Source: Roseibacillus sp.
GTDB taxonomy: Bacteria > Verrucomicrobiota > Verrucomicrobiia > Verrucomicrobiales > Akkermansiaceae
NCBI GenBank assembly: GCA_022448985.1
Contig: JAKVCR010000018.1
Coordinates: 1-64,000 of the forward strand
Direction: 5' to 3'
DNA: 64,000 bases
The notes under the pieces were generated by a model that did not search any database, was not told the origin of the DNA, and saw only the letters and a list, made by a program, of their open reading frames with translations. Shown in pieces: positions 54,336 through 63,713 of the stretch; position 1 is the stretch's first letter, and the number at the start of each line of letters is the position of its first letter. Position numbers and translations under genes: made by a program.

Positions 54336-56213
54336 ATGGCTGACGCAGAGAGCACGGTTGCCCTTAGTATAGGATCACAACGAATATCGATGGCGGTTTT
54401 CGACCCCGCCAAAGCTGGGGGACTGATTCTCAAGTCCTACGGTTCGCATAGCATCCTGGCGGACCCTTCCCAGGAGATGACGCGCCTTCCGCAAATCACC
54501 CTGGCGGTCAAGGAGTTGGCGACCGCCCTCAAGGTGCAAAAGGAAAAGGTCCGCTACTCCATGTCGGGGCAATCGGTTTTTACCCGCTTCATGAAGCTGC
54601 CGCCGCTGGAAGAGGACAACATCGACGAACTGGTCAGGTTTGAGGCCCAGCAGCATGTTCCCTTTCCCATTGAAGAGGTGGTCTGGGACTGGGCCAGGTT
54701 GGATTCGACGGGCCCGGAAAAGGAAGTGGCCCTGGTTGCGATCAAGCGTGATGCGCTGACCGAGATCAACGCTACGGTGGCGGAGGCGGGGATTGGCACC
54801 AGGGAGGTGGATGCCGCGCCCATGGCTCTCTACAATGCCTTCCGTTACAACTATCCGGGAGAGGAAGCTCCCATTCTTCTCATGGATGTCGGGGCCAAGG
54901 CTACCAATCTGGTCTATATTGAGGGGACCCGACTTTTCACCCGAAGTATCGCAGTAGGCGCGGCCTCGGTTACCACCGCAATCGCCAAGGAATACAATAT
55001 CTCCTTTGCTGAGGCCGAGAGCCAGAAAGTGACCAATGGAGTGGTCTCCCTCGGGGGAGGTCATACCGCTCAACTCGACGAGGCAACCGCTCAACTCGCT
55101 ACCGTGATTCGAAATTCGCTGAATCGCCTGCCAGCGGAAGTGGCGCGCACTAACAGCTATTATCGAAGCCAGCAGGAGGGCAATATGCCCACCAAGATTT
55201 TTCTTGCAGGAGGTGGTGCGAATCTGCCCTACCTTCCTGAGTTTCTTGAAGAGAAACTGCGGGTCCCCATTGAACTCTTCAATCCGCTTCAGCGCGTTTC
55301 GGTAGGCAAGGCTATCGATGTCGAGCAGCTCGGGCGAGAAGCCCATATGATCGGCGAACTGGTTGGTCTGGCCCTCCGGGGAGTGGACCAGGCGCCCATC
55401 AGGATCGACCTCGTTCCCGATGTGGTAGCCTCCCAGAGGGCCACGGCGGAACGTAAGCCCTTCCTCATTGCGGCCGCCATCATCATGATGGCTGGATGCG
55501 CTGTCTGGGCCATGAACAAGTCCGTCCTCGCCGCTGATGCGCAGATAAAGGCAGAGCAAATGGAGGGGGAGAAGAGCAAATTGGCCGGGCCCGGAAGCAA
55601 GATTGACCGGCAGACCCGGCGCCAGTCGGAACTGCAGAGCCTCGCCGAGGCCTATGCCGGGCAGCAGTCGTTACGCGTGAAGTGGATCGATGTGCTTGGC
55701 AAGGTGAAGGACTACTTCAATGATCAGGATGTCTGGATCACTGACTTTGAGCCGGTGGGGCTCTACAAGGCGGGGGATGACAAGTCGTATAAGTCCCGGG
55801 TGAAAGGGAATTTCGTCAAGACGAAGTATGGGGACAGTTCTCTGGATGATTTGTCGAAGAGTTCAGGGGCAGCGGTCCCGAGCAAGTCGCGAGGAAGGGG
55901 CAAGGGCAAAACAAGGGCAAGGGGAGGGTCGGTTCCTGAGCCGCCCCAGGGAGCCATCAATGCGATTCGGCTTACCGGTTTCTGGAAGTCGAAATCAGCT
56001 GCGGTGACCGATATCGTGAAGGAGATCAGGAAACATCAGGATGAGCCCGATGCGGTTTTCGTGTTGAAGAAGAATCCGGCCGATCCCACGAGCGCGGACC
56101 TTGTAGAGAAGGAGATTCTTCCTCTCCTGAAGAGCTCCATCCCCGATGAGAACCAGTTGGCCGAACAGTTCGTCATGATCTTGCCCCTCAAGGAGCCCAT
56201 TTCAATCAAGTAA
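54336..56213 (+). CDS. pilM: PilM-like pilus protein fused to PilN-like part (Amuc_1101 family)
   Basis: A 625-residue protein. Residues 1-360 form the actin-like PilM domain (VALSIGSQRISMAVFD, DVGAKATNLVYI, LAGGGANLPYLPEFLEE). A transmembrane helix lies at about 375-393 (FLIAAAIIMMAGCAVWAM), then a coiled coil and a periplasmic domain of PilN-like layout, interrupted by a basic SKSRGRGKGKTRARG linker near 520-535. In type IV pili PilM and PilN are separate proteins that link the motor to the periplasmic platform; here they are one chain, as in Akkermansia. It is the longest inner-membrane component. The start follows the preceding gene by 113 bases. Confidence 0.93.
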   Translation: MADAESTVALSIGSQRISMAVFDPAKAGGLILKSYGSHSILADPSQEMTRLPQITLAVKELATALKVQKEKVRYSMSGQSVFTRFMKLPPLEEDNIDELVRFEAQQHVPFPIEEVVWDWARLDSTGPEKEVALVAIKRDALTEINATVAEAGIGTREVDAAPMALYNAFRYNYPGEEAPILLMDVGAKATNLVYIEGTRLFTRSIAVGAASVTTAIAKEYNISFAEAESQKVTNGVVSLGGGHTAQLDEATAQLATVIRNSLNRLPAEVARTNSYYRSQQEGNMPTKIFLAGGGANLPYLPEFLEEKLRVPIELFNPLQRVSVGKAIDVEQLGREAHMIGELVGLALRGVDQAPIRIDLVPDVVASQRATAERKPFLIAAAIIMMAGCAVWAMNKSVLAADAQIKAEQMEGEKSKLAGPGSKIDRQTRRQSELQSLAEAYAGQQSLRVKWIDVLGKVKDYFNDQDVWITDFEPVGLYKAGDDKSYKSRVKGNFVKTKYGDSSLDDLSKSSGAAVPSKSRGRGKGKTRARGGSVPEPPQGAINAIRLTGFWKSKSAAVTDIVKEIRKHQDEPDAVFVLKKNPADPTSADLVEKEILPLLKSSIPDENQLAEQFVMILPLKEPISIK

Positions 56214-56252
56214 CGCAAGGGCACCCGCAACCATACAACCCGGACAGATCCC

Positions 56253-57380
56253 ATGGGAGATTGGATAAAAAACAACAAATTCGAAGCGCTGCTTCTTTTG
56301 GTAGTGATCATGGTGGCAGTTGCGGCGATTCTCTTTGGAAGAGGCAAGGGAGAGCTCTACGAACAGGAAAGAGACAGTTACCAGGGGTATGTGCAGGCAG
56401 TGACCGGACTGAAGGGAAAGAAACCTTACCCTACCTCCGAAAACGCCAAGAATTTTGAGTTGCAGATCGATGATTACGAAGGGGTCGTTGATGGCCTTCG
56501 GGACAAGTTGCTGTCTTATCGACCCGATACCCTTGGAGAGATTGCACCAGCCAAGTTCATTGAGAACCTGAATGCCGCCCGGGCCGAGGTTACCCGCATG
56601 TTCGATGCGCGCCGGATCGAGTATCCCGAGGACGAGTTCTACCTTGGTTTCGAGGATTACACCGGGGAATTGCCCAAAGACGAGGCCACCGCCCAACTTG
56701 ATTACCAGCTTGGAGCCATGAAGTCCCTCTTTGGTATTGTGGCCGATGCGAGGCCGAGCGCGTTGCTCAATGTACATCGTGCCGAGCTCCCGGTTGAAAA
56801 GGACAAGGTGGAAGAGACCTCAAAGAATAAGGGCGGCAAGTCGAAGAGCTCAAGGGGCAAGGAGGTCTCGCCCTACGAACGGCTTCCGGTGGAGGTGACG
56901 TTTCGCTCCACCGAGCCAGTGATGCGGAAGATTATTTCCGATCTGGTCAGCCACGAGGACTACTATTTCGTGGTGCGCAGCCTCCGCATCCAGAATGAAA
57001 AACTCGGCAAGGCTCCGTCGCGGGAGGATGTGAAATTCGAGGCCCCCGTGGATGCGGGGGAACCAGGTGAGCCTTTCGACGGCGAATTCGACGACGAATT
57101 CGAGGACGCTCTGCCGCCGGACGATGCCGTTGATCCCGAGGAGGCAGTTGCTGCCGTTGATCCCGAGGAGGCAGTTGATCCTGCTGCTGCCGTTGATCCT
57201 GGCCCCGCCGTTGGAGGTGGAGAAGGGAGGCGTATACTCGGCCAGGTCCTTGGTGCGGAGCAGATCGACGTCCTGCTGGAGGTCGATATCATTCTCTTCA
57301 AAGCCAAGGAGACTGCTGACGGGAAGGGTGAAGGAAAACATTCCCGACGTGGCCCTTCCGGGTCCGAAACCCGTCCTTAG
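56253..57380 (+). CDS. Amuc_1100-family pilus-like protein
   Basis: A 375-residue protein. One N-terminal transmembrane helix (KFEALLLLVVIMVAVAAILF, about residues 9-28) is followed by a coiled coil and two alpha/beta halves of PilO-like fold, matching the Amuc_1100 family. Amuc_1100 of Akkermansia is the protein reported to signal through TLR2 in mammals. The part near residues 190-207 is lysine/serine-rich (SKNKGGKSKSSRGKEV). Near the C-terminus (about 290-325) it carries an acidic repeat of DPEEAV units not expected in the family. It starts 39 bases after the PilM-like gene and belongs to the operon. As a PilO analogue it would bridge PilM/N-like and secretin parts. Confidence 0.92.
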   Translation: MGDWIKNNKFEALLLLVVIMVAVAAILFGRGKGELYEQERDSYQGYVQAVTGLKGKKPYPTSENAKNFELQIDDYEGVVDGLRDKLLSYRPDTLGEIAPAKFIENLNAARAEVTRMFDARRIEYPEDEFYLGFEDYTGELPKDEATAQLDYQLGAMKSLFGIVADARPSALLNVHRAELPVEKDKVEETSKNKGGKSKSSRGKEVSPYERLPVEVTFRSTEPVMRKIISDLVSHEDYYFVVRSLRIQNEKLGKAPSREDVKFEAPVDAGEPGEPFDGEFDDEFEDALPPDDAVDPEEAVAAVDPEEAVDPAAAVDPGPAVGGGEGRRILGQVLGAEQIDVLLEVDIILFKAKETADGKGEGKHSRRGPSGSETRP

Positions 57381-57435
57381 TTTCTCCCTGGATCACACGG
57401 GCACCCTTGAACAGACAAATTAACGAACTGATTCC

Positions 57436-58515
57436 ATGGCAAATCTCTCCGAAAGCTACGACAAAGCCGCCCTTGTCTTTTCCCTCCTGGTCGCCCTGGG
57501 GCTTGGGGCACTGGTTCTGATGGCCAAAGGAAATGTCAGTGAGGACTTTCCAGATGCGACCGGGGGAGGTCGCGCGAAGGCGCCCGGGAATCCCAATGAA
57601 GATCTGTACAAGACGACCACCACCGAGATCGGAAGCAAGGTCGTCCTCGAGGGGCCTGTCACTGAGAAGGGCCGCGCGATCGAGAACTTTGTGGGAACGC
57701 CTCTGTTCCTCAAGGACGGCGTTAAGAACCCGATAGACCTGGGTGATCCCTCCTATAAGGAGATAGTGCATAAACCTATCCCGAACCAGTGGTGGCTAGA
57801 CCATCGCATTGATCCGGGTTGGGATAACTCTCCCAGCCTGGACCAGGATGGGGACGGTTTTTCCAACCGAGAGGAATTTGACGTTAAAACCGATCCGAAT
57901 GATCCGAAGAGCTTCCCGGGTCTCATCGCAAAGTTGCAGTGCGTGCAGTTGAAGAAGCGGGTTTTCAGGCTGACCTACTCTTCCGACACCACGATAGGAG
58001 AGATTAAGGCTGCAGATACATTCAAGTTTAACTATGAGGAGATCGTAAACAAAAAGAGGATCAGAGCCTCTTCGGAGAACATTCAACCCGGGAAGGGCGT
58101 CGACTCCAACGTATTCAGTAAAGGGGGGGCCCAGATGCGTTACGAATTCAAGAAAATCGAGCAAAGGAAGTTTATTAATCCACGGAACAACCTTCAGGAG
58201 ACCTCCAATTTCGCCACCTTGGAGGATGTGGCCGGAGCGAAGAAGGGTGACGTTATTGAGCTCAAGAAGGGTTCGCGCAACGGCGTGAACGTGCGGGATT
58301 GGACGGCTGTCCTGAGACTCGCGGCCATCGGGCAGGAGGCGAATGAGCTCCAGGTCGAAGAGCGGGGCACCTTTTCTCTGCCGTTTGACCCGAATGCGGC
58401 TAAAAAGCCCTATACGTTTGCCGCAGTAAGCGATGCCGGGTTTGCCATTATCGAGTGGGAGGAGGACGGGGAGGCCAAGTCAATGGAGCTCCAGCCCGCT
58501 TCCCCTTCAAATTAA
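57436..58515 (+). CDS. Amuc_1099-family pilus-like protein
   Basis: A 359-residue protein with one N-terminal membrane helix (ALVFSLLVALGLGALVLMA, about residues 12-30). The rest is outside the cytoplasm, with a DQDGDGFSNREEF calcium loop at about residues 136-148, a QLKKRVFRLTYSS strand and a C-terminal beta region. The neighbour order (PilM/N, Amuc_1100, this, secretin) equals that of Akkermansia, which identifies it. By position it may play the part of PilP, coupling inner-membrane proteins to the secretin; this is inference. It starts 55 bases after the preceding gene. Confidence 0.9.
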   Translation: MANLSESYDKAALVFSLLVALGLGALVLMAKGNVSEDFPDATGGGRAKAPGNPNEDLYKTTTTEIGSKVVLEGPVTEKGRAIENFVGTPLFLKDGVKNPIDLGDPSYKEIVHKPIPNQWWLDHRIDPGWDNSPSLDQDGDGFSNREEFDVKTDPNDPKSFPGLIAKLQCVQLKKRVFRLTYSSDTTIGEIKAADTFKFNYEEIVNKKRIRASSENIQPGKGVDSNVFSKGGAQMRYEFKKIEQRKFINPRNNLQETSNFATLEDVAGAKKGDVIELKKGSRNGVNVRDWTAVLRLAAIGQEANELQVEERGTFSLPFDPNAAKKPYTFAAVSDAGFAIIEWEEDGEAKSMELQPASPSN

Positions 58516-58616
58516 GAGCAATTCGTCAATCCTGAGCTGTTACCCTTTCCGGACTATCTAAAATAAAAAAAGCTTCACAAAGGAGCCCAAACTGACAAGA
58601 ACTCGCCTATCACACC

Positions 58617-61235
58617 ATGCAACTAGCGAAGCATTTACCTAATCGCACAGCTCGCGCGCTTACACTGTCCCTCGGTCTGCTCACCCTCGCCCCAACTCTC
58701 GCTTTTTCCCAAAGCGATTTGGCTAAACGGGAAATCCTGCGGCGAGCAGAGAAAGTGGCGGAGGCGGAAAGACTTCTTGGCTTGGGTCGGGAGGCTTACG
58801 GGAAGGGAGACTACGAATCCGCGGTAACGAATTATAACGAGGCCCGTGGTCTTATCCCGGGGGGATTCGCCACCGCAGAACGTCGGCGCGTCCTGGAAGC
58901 TCACCTTGCCGATGCCACCGTGGCACTTTCACAGCAATATCGCCGTGTCGGCAAATATGCCGAGGCGCGGGACAAACTGGATCTCGTTCTGAAGGAGCTC
59001 GCCCCTAACAACCAGCGAGCTCAGCAGGAGCTTGAGTATCTTGATGACCCCATTCGGACCAACCCGGCGCTCTCCTATGACCATGCCACTAACGTGGATA
59101 AGGTAAGGCGCTTTCTTTATACCGCGGAAGGGTTCAAGAATCTCGGGCTCTACGATGATGCTATTCGTGAATACCAGAAGGCATTGCAGGTGGATCCCTA
59201 TAACTCGGCCGCTCGCCGGGGGATGGAGGGTATTCACCAGCTGAAGTCTGATCACTATCGTTCCGCTTATGACGAAGCGCGTGCCCGTATGCTGGCTGAG
59301 GTAGACGCGGCTTGGGAAATGGCCGTGCCCCCACCCGTCGAACTTGATGGCAGCGTTGTCGGCAACGAGCGTCCCGCTCCTGTCGGAGTGAACATTGAGT
59401 TCAAGCTCAAGAACATGATTATCCCGGTGGTGGACTTTGATGATACCACCATACAGGAGGCGATTGACTTCCTCCGTCAACGGGCGGCGGAACTCGATAA
59501 GTGGGAACTTGATCCTCTCAAGAAGGGGATCAACTTCGTGATCCGCAAGCCGCGCATCGGTGGGGGAGTTCCTGATGCCGAACTCGACGTGGAGGGTGGT
59601 CTCGGGGCCATTGATCCTGGGTCGGCCAGGGTAAAGGAGCTCAAGCTGCGGAATGTCCCCCTCGCCAACGTTCTCCAGTTAATCTGTGATCAGGCGCGTC
59701 TCCGTTTCAAGATTGAAGATTATGCGGTGACCCTTCTTCCCATTGGCTCGGCGGAGGGCGAGGACGTCCTCACCCGCAAGTGGAAAGTGCCGCCCACTTT
59801 CCTCAACGACATCGGAACAGGTGGCGACGGGGATGGCGGCGAGGACCTTGACCCCTTTGCTGGTGATGACGGCGGTCTCGGCGGCGGCTCCCTTGCACCG
59901 CGTCGTCCCCTTATGGAGATCCTCAAGGAAGCTGGCATCGACTTCCCGCCCGGGTCTTCCGCCCAGTACCTCCCGAGCACGTCTACTCTCATTGTAAGTA
60001 ATACGCCGCAGAACCTCGACCTCGTTGACCAACTGGTGGAGGATATTCTCGGTGGCACTCCCAAGATGATCAGGATCGTCACGAAGTTCGTGGAGGTATC
60101 TCAAGAGAACTCCGACGAACTGAGCTTTGATTGGATCGTGACTCCCTTTGGTCTTGGCGGGGTAATTTCCGAGGAGCTCTTTGCGGGTGGTGGCACCCAA
60201 GGAAACGGACAGGTCCGCACCGGTGCTGATTTCATCAGTCCGGTGGCCTTTACCAATATTCCCGGGATTCCGGCGGCCAGCAACCAGGCCGTAAACAATA
60301 TCATGACGGCAGCGAATCGAAGCGGGGATACTGCGGTGACTCGTAATAATATTGATGCGGTTCTCAACAATCCGAACCGGAGCGCCCAGGTTAACCGTCC
60401 TGCGCCCGGAATCCTCAGCCTCACCGGCCTCTTCGACAGCGGTCAGGTGCAGATGATCATGAGGGGGCTGGCGCAGAAGAAAGGCACTGACATCATGACC
60501 GCACCCAGTGTCACGGCTCGCCCGGGCCAGAAGGCCACCATTGAGATCATCCGGGAGTTCATCTATCCCACCGAGTACGAACCACCGGAACTGCCCCAGC
60601 AGGTTGGCAACCAAGGTGGAAACTTTGGAGGAGGCGGCTTCGGTGGTGGTGGCGGCGGTGGTGCCGGTGGCTTCCCTGTGACCCCGGCCACTCCGACTGC
60701 CTTTGAGACCCGTAACACGGGGGTCACCTTGGAGATTGAGCCCAACCTCGGCCCCAATGAATATGTCATCGACCTGCGCTTTGCCCCGGAGATCGTCGAG
60801 TTTGAAGGTTTCATCAACTACGGGAGCCCGATTACATCTCCGGCCACGGACGCTTTTGGCAACCCGGTCACGGTAACCATCACCGAGAACCGTATTGAGA
60901 TGCCTGTATTCTCGAGTCGCCGGGTCAGCACAGGTATCACCATTTACGACGGTCACACCGTGGCAGTTGGCGGCCTGATGCGTGAGGATGTGCAGGATGT
61001 CGAGGACGGGGTGCCCGTGCTCAGCGATATCCCGCTTATCGGCCGTCTTTTCCAGAGCGATGCCCAGAGCCATATCAAGAGCAACCTGATCATCTTCGTG
61101 ACGGCTAATATCATTGATGCGGCTGGTAAGAACTATCGCAAGGCCAACGAGGTAGATCCCAGCGGCACTCCCGTTGATCCGGTTAACACCGACCTTGGTG
61201 GCGGAGGGGGAACTGGAGTACTCCCTCCGCTTTAA
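58617..61235 (+). CDS. Pilus secretin (Amuc_1098 family)
   Basis: An 872-residue outer-membrane secretin. A signal peptide (about residues 1-32) is followed by a TPR-type helical region (residues about 40-215) instead of the AMIN domains of PilQ, then N-domains and the beta-barrel secretin domain, which contains VAVGGLMREDVQ and V799-P-V-L-S-D-I-P-L-I-G-R-L-F near its end. Glycine-rich inserts occur near residue 400 (GGDGDGGEDLDPFAGDDGG) and near 670 (GGGGFGGGGGGG). It would form the outer-membrane gate for the pilus. It is the last gene of the operon and is followed by a strong terminator 27 bases after the stop. Confidence 0.95.
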   Translation: MQLAKHLPNRTARALTLSLGLLTLAPTLAFSQSDLAKREILRRAEKVAEAERLLGLGREAYGKGDYESAVTNYNEARGLIPGGFATAERRRVLEAHLADATVALSQQYRRVGKYAEARDKLDLVLKELAPNNQRAQQELEYLDDPIRTNPALSYDHATNVDKVRRFLYTAEGFKNLGLYDDAIREYQKALQVDPYNSAARRGMEGIHQLKSDHYRSAYDEARARMLAEVDAAWEMAVPPPVELDGSVVGNERPAPVGVNIEFKLKNMIIPVVDFDDTTIQEAIDFLRQRAAELDKWELDPLKKGINFVIRKPRIGGGVPDAELDVEGGLGAIDPGSARVKELKLRNVPLANVLQLICDQARLRFKIEDYAVTLLPIGSAEGEDVLTRKWKVPPTFLNDIGTGGDGDGGEDLDPFAGDDGGLGGGSLAPRRPLMEILKEAGIDFPPGSSAQYLPSTSTLIVSNTPQNLDLVDQLVEDILGGTPKMIRIVTKFVEVSQENSDELSFDWIVTPFGLGGVISEELFAGGGTQGNGQVRTGADFISPVAFTNIPGIPAASNQAVNNIMTAANRSGDTAVTRNNIDAVLNNPNRSAQVNRPAPGILSLTGLFDSGQVQMIMRGLAQKKGTDIMTAPSVTARPGQKATIEIIREFIYPTEYEPPELPQQVGNQGGNFGGGGFGGGGGGGAGGFPVTPATPTAFETRNTGVTLEIEPNLGPNEYVIDLRFAPEIVEFEGFINYGSPITSPATDAFGNPVTVTITENRIEMPVFSSRRVSTGITIYDGHTVAVGGLMREDVQDVEDGVPVLSDIPLIGRLFQSDAQSHIKSNLIIFVTANIIDAAGKNYRKANEVDPSGTPVDPVNTDLGGGGGTGVLPPL

Positions 61236-61262
61236 TCGCCAAGCCAGCGGATTTCTTTCAAG

Positions 61263-61294
61263 AGCCCGGCAGTTTCAACTGCCGGGCTTTTTTT
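61263..61294 (+). terminator. Intrinsic terminator of the pilus operon
   Basis: AGCCCGGCAG (61263-61272) pairs with CTGCCGGGCT (61279-61288), a 10-bp GC-rich stem with a six-base loop, and runs directly into seven T residues (61288-61294). It lies 27 bases after the secretin stop and 100 bases before the coaE-rho ATG, so it separates the two transcription units. Confidence 0.95.
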
Positions 61295-61393
61295 CGGCTG
61301 GATCGGTGGGTTCATGTCGAATTCTACAATTTCAGAATGCAGAATTCAGAGAGTATGCTGCAATCCTGAGCGCTGAGATCGAATAATCCTCCC

Positions 61394-63574
61394 ATGCACT
61401 CCTTCGCGCTGACGGGTGGTGTAGCCACCGGAAAGTCCACCTTTGGACGGATCCTGCAGGAACTCGTTCCCGCAGTGGTCCTCTTTGATTGCGATGCGTC
61501 TGTGGGGCGTCTGCTGATGGAGGAGAAGCTGGGAGCCGAAATCGTCGCCATCCTTGGGAGTGGGGTGCGGGGAGACGGGCCTGGGGGGGTGGACCGCTCC
61601 CGGCTCCGTGAGCTGGTCTTTCATGACGGGGAGAGCCGCAAGCTACTTGAAAGCATTCTACATCCGCGGGTCCGGGAGGAATGTCTTGAGTTACAGGGTA
61701 AAACTGCTACCAGTGGCCTGTCGCCCTTGTTCGTTGCGGACGTTCCACTTCTCTTCGAAAGCGGATTCGACTTTGGATACGAGCGTTCCCTTCTGGTTGC
61801 CACCACTCGTGAGACTCAGCTGGTTCGCCTCAAATCCCGCAACGGATACGACGACAGCCTTGCGGAGGCCATCCTAGCCGCCCAACTCCCCATTCTGGCG
61901 AAGGTGAGGTGTGCAGAGGTGGTCTTCTGGAACGAAGGACCGGAAGAGGTTCTGCGTCGCCAGATTTCACGCTTCCTATTGACCCTTGATCTCGATCCCG
62001 ATTCGATGGCTGCCAAGAAGAAAAGCCCCAGGAAAAAGACTGCTGCCAAGAAAGCTGCCAGTAAAAAGAAGGGCAGTACCAAAAAGAAAGGTGCTGCTGG
62101 CAAGGCCTCTGGAAATACGGACAGGAAGAAGCGTAACCGTTCTGAGGAAGAAGGGAAGGTCGAGGAGCAGGCAATGGAGCTTGAAGTGGTGGTTGAGAGT
62201 GCGGAGGAAGCTGGGGTAGGAGGGATTGAACAGGATGTCAGTGAGCCTCCGGCGGGGAAAGGAAAGGAGGCCGGGGAGGAGATTCCTTCGGGATCGGAGC
62301 GAGAACCTTCCTACGATGTGCCGGAGAGAGTCGATGTGAATGAGTTCCGGGAGCACTCGCTCGCCTCTCTTCTGGAGACGGCAGCCGAGTATCCCATAAA
62401 GGTCAACAGTGCGGCTGGGAAGAGCGCGTTGATTTTTGAATTACTCTCGTTCTATGCCAAGCACGGGACAGCCCTTGAAGCGGAAGGCATCCTGGAGCAG
62501 GCCAAGGAGAATTATGCCATGCTGCGTGACCCCAGGCGCAGCTTTCGCACCTCACCTGATGATTTCTACATCGGAGGGAATCTCCTCAAGCAGCATGGAC
62601 TGCGTGCCGGTCAGCGCATCAGGGTCAGGCTGCGTGCTCCGCGCGATCGCGACAAGTATCTCTCGGCCCTTGAAGTCCTCACTGTGGAAGGATCACCGGT
62701 GGAGGAGTTCAGTGCCCCCAAGGCTTTTGATCAGTTAACCTCGCTATTCCCGGAAGATCGGTTCGTGCTGGAGCGTCCTTCCGCCATGGCGGTGCGACTT
62801 ATTGATATTGTCGCTCCTCTCGGGAAGGGACAGCGGGGCTTGATCGTAGCTCCTCCCCGGGGTGGGAAGACCATTCTCTTAAAGGAGATGGCGAAGTCTA
62901 TTGCAGCCAATCATCCGGAGACCAAGCTCATCGTCCTGCTTCTTGACGAACGTCCCGAGGAAGTGACGGACTTTGAAGAAACGGTGGATGCCGAAGTGTT
63001 CAGCTCTACCTTCGATGAATCTTCCAAGCGCCATGCTCAGGTTTCCGACCTGGTCCTTGAGCGCGCCCGGAGGTTGGTCGAACTGGGACAGGATGTGGTT
63101 ATCCTGCTCGACAGCCTGACCAGGTTGGCCCGCGGCTACAACAATTCGCAGCGGGGAGGAGGCCCCGTTGGCACCGGTGGTCTCAGTCCTCACGCTCTTC
63201 AGAAATCGCGCAAATTTTTCGGGGCGGCTCGAAATGTAGAAGAGGGGGGGAGTCTCACGATCGTGGCAACCTGTCTTGTCGAGACCGAGAGCCGCATGGA
63301 TGATATCATTTTCGAGGAACTCAAGGGCACCGGCAACATGGAGATCCGCCTTGATCGCGAACTTGCCGAGAGCCGCATCTACCCGGCTATTCATATTCCT
63401 CAGAGCGGAACCCGCAATGACGACCGGCTCTATCATCCTGATGAAATGGAGAAGGTCATTGAGATCCGGCGGGCCCTCACGACCCTTCCGATCGGGGAGG
63501 CCCTGGAGACCCTGCTCAGGCAACTGGCCAAGAATTCGAGCAATGCAGAACTCCTCATGAGGGGTATGATTTAA
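61394..63574 (+). CDS. coaE-rho: Dephospho-CoA kinase-Rho factor fusion
   Basis: One 726-residue reading frame. Residues 1-204 are a full dephospho-CoA kinase (Walker [33 protein letters not shown]), the last step of coenzyme A synthesis. Residue 205 is an in-frame ATG (62006), followed by a lysine-rich stretch ([20 protein letters not shown]) and an acidic linker to about 300. Then comes Rho: the RNA-binding OB domain ([15 protein letters not shown] region), Walker A PPRGGKT with K492, the [15 protein letters not shown] motif, GPVGTGGL Q-loop and a normal C-terminus. Either this is a real fusion or Rho also starts at ATG 62006, which has no Shine-Dalgarno. Rho ends transcription by pulling RNA from polymerase; CoaE phosphorylates dephospho-CoA. 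There is no obvious link between the two jobs. Confidence 0.93.
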   Translation: MHSFALTGGVATGKSTFGRILQELVPAVVLFDCDASVGRLLMEEKLGAEIVAILGSGVRGDGPGGVDRSRLRELVFHDGESRKLLESILHPRVREECLELQGKTATSGLSPLFVADVPLLFESGFDFGYERSLLVATTRETQLVRLKSRNGYDDSLAEAILAAQLPILAKVRCAEVVFWNEGPEEVLRRQISRFLLTLDLDPDSMAAKKKSPRKKTAAKKAASKKKGSTKKKGAAGKASGNTDRKKRNRSEEEGKVEEQAMELEVVVESAEEAGVGGIEQDVSEPPAGKGKEAGEEIPSGSEREPSYDVPERVDVNEFREHSLASLLETAAEYPIKVNSAAGKSALIFELLSFYAKHGTALEAEGILEQAKENYAMLRDPRRSFRTSPDDFYIGGNLLKQHGLRAGQRIRVRLRAPRDRDKYLSALEVLTVEGSPVEEFSAPKAFDQLTSLFPEDRFVLERPSAMAVRLIDIVAPLGKGQRGLIVAPPRGGKTILLKEMAKSIAANHPETKLIVLLLDERPEEVTDFEETVDAEVFSSTFDESSKRHAQVSDLVLERARRLVELGQDVVILLDSLTRLARGYNNSQRGGGPVGTGGLSPHALQKSRKFFGAARNVEEGGSLTIVATCLVETESRMDDIIFEELKGTGNMEIRLDRELAESRIYPAIHIPQSGTRNDDRLYHPDEMEKVIEIRRALTTLPIGEALETLLRQLAKNSSNAELLMRGMI

Positions 63575-63713
63575 AGTCAATTTCCGGGCACTAGTGGGGC
63601 CTTGTCCTTAATGTCCCGGTTTTCACGCTCCCGGTCACCACATTGCGGGTACAGTGTTTACGAAAATCTGCTTGCAGATGTAAGAGGATGCACCGAAAAA
63701 AGAGGTCGTTCCC

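Noticed and set aside
59679-61073. A 464-codon minus-strand frame opposite the secretin; a similar 394-codon one lies at 54375-55559 opposite pilM.
   Set aside because: Both are opposite strongly conserved genes and lack any domain.
63665-63678. A short palindrome ATCTGC-TT-GCAGAT before the last gene.
   Set aside because: The loop has two bases and no supporting promoter or T-tract; likely chance.
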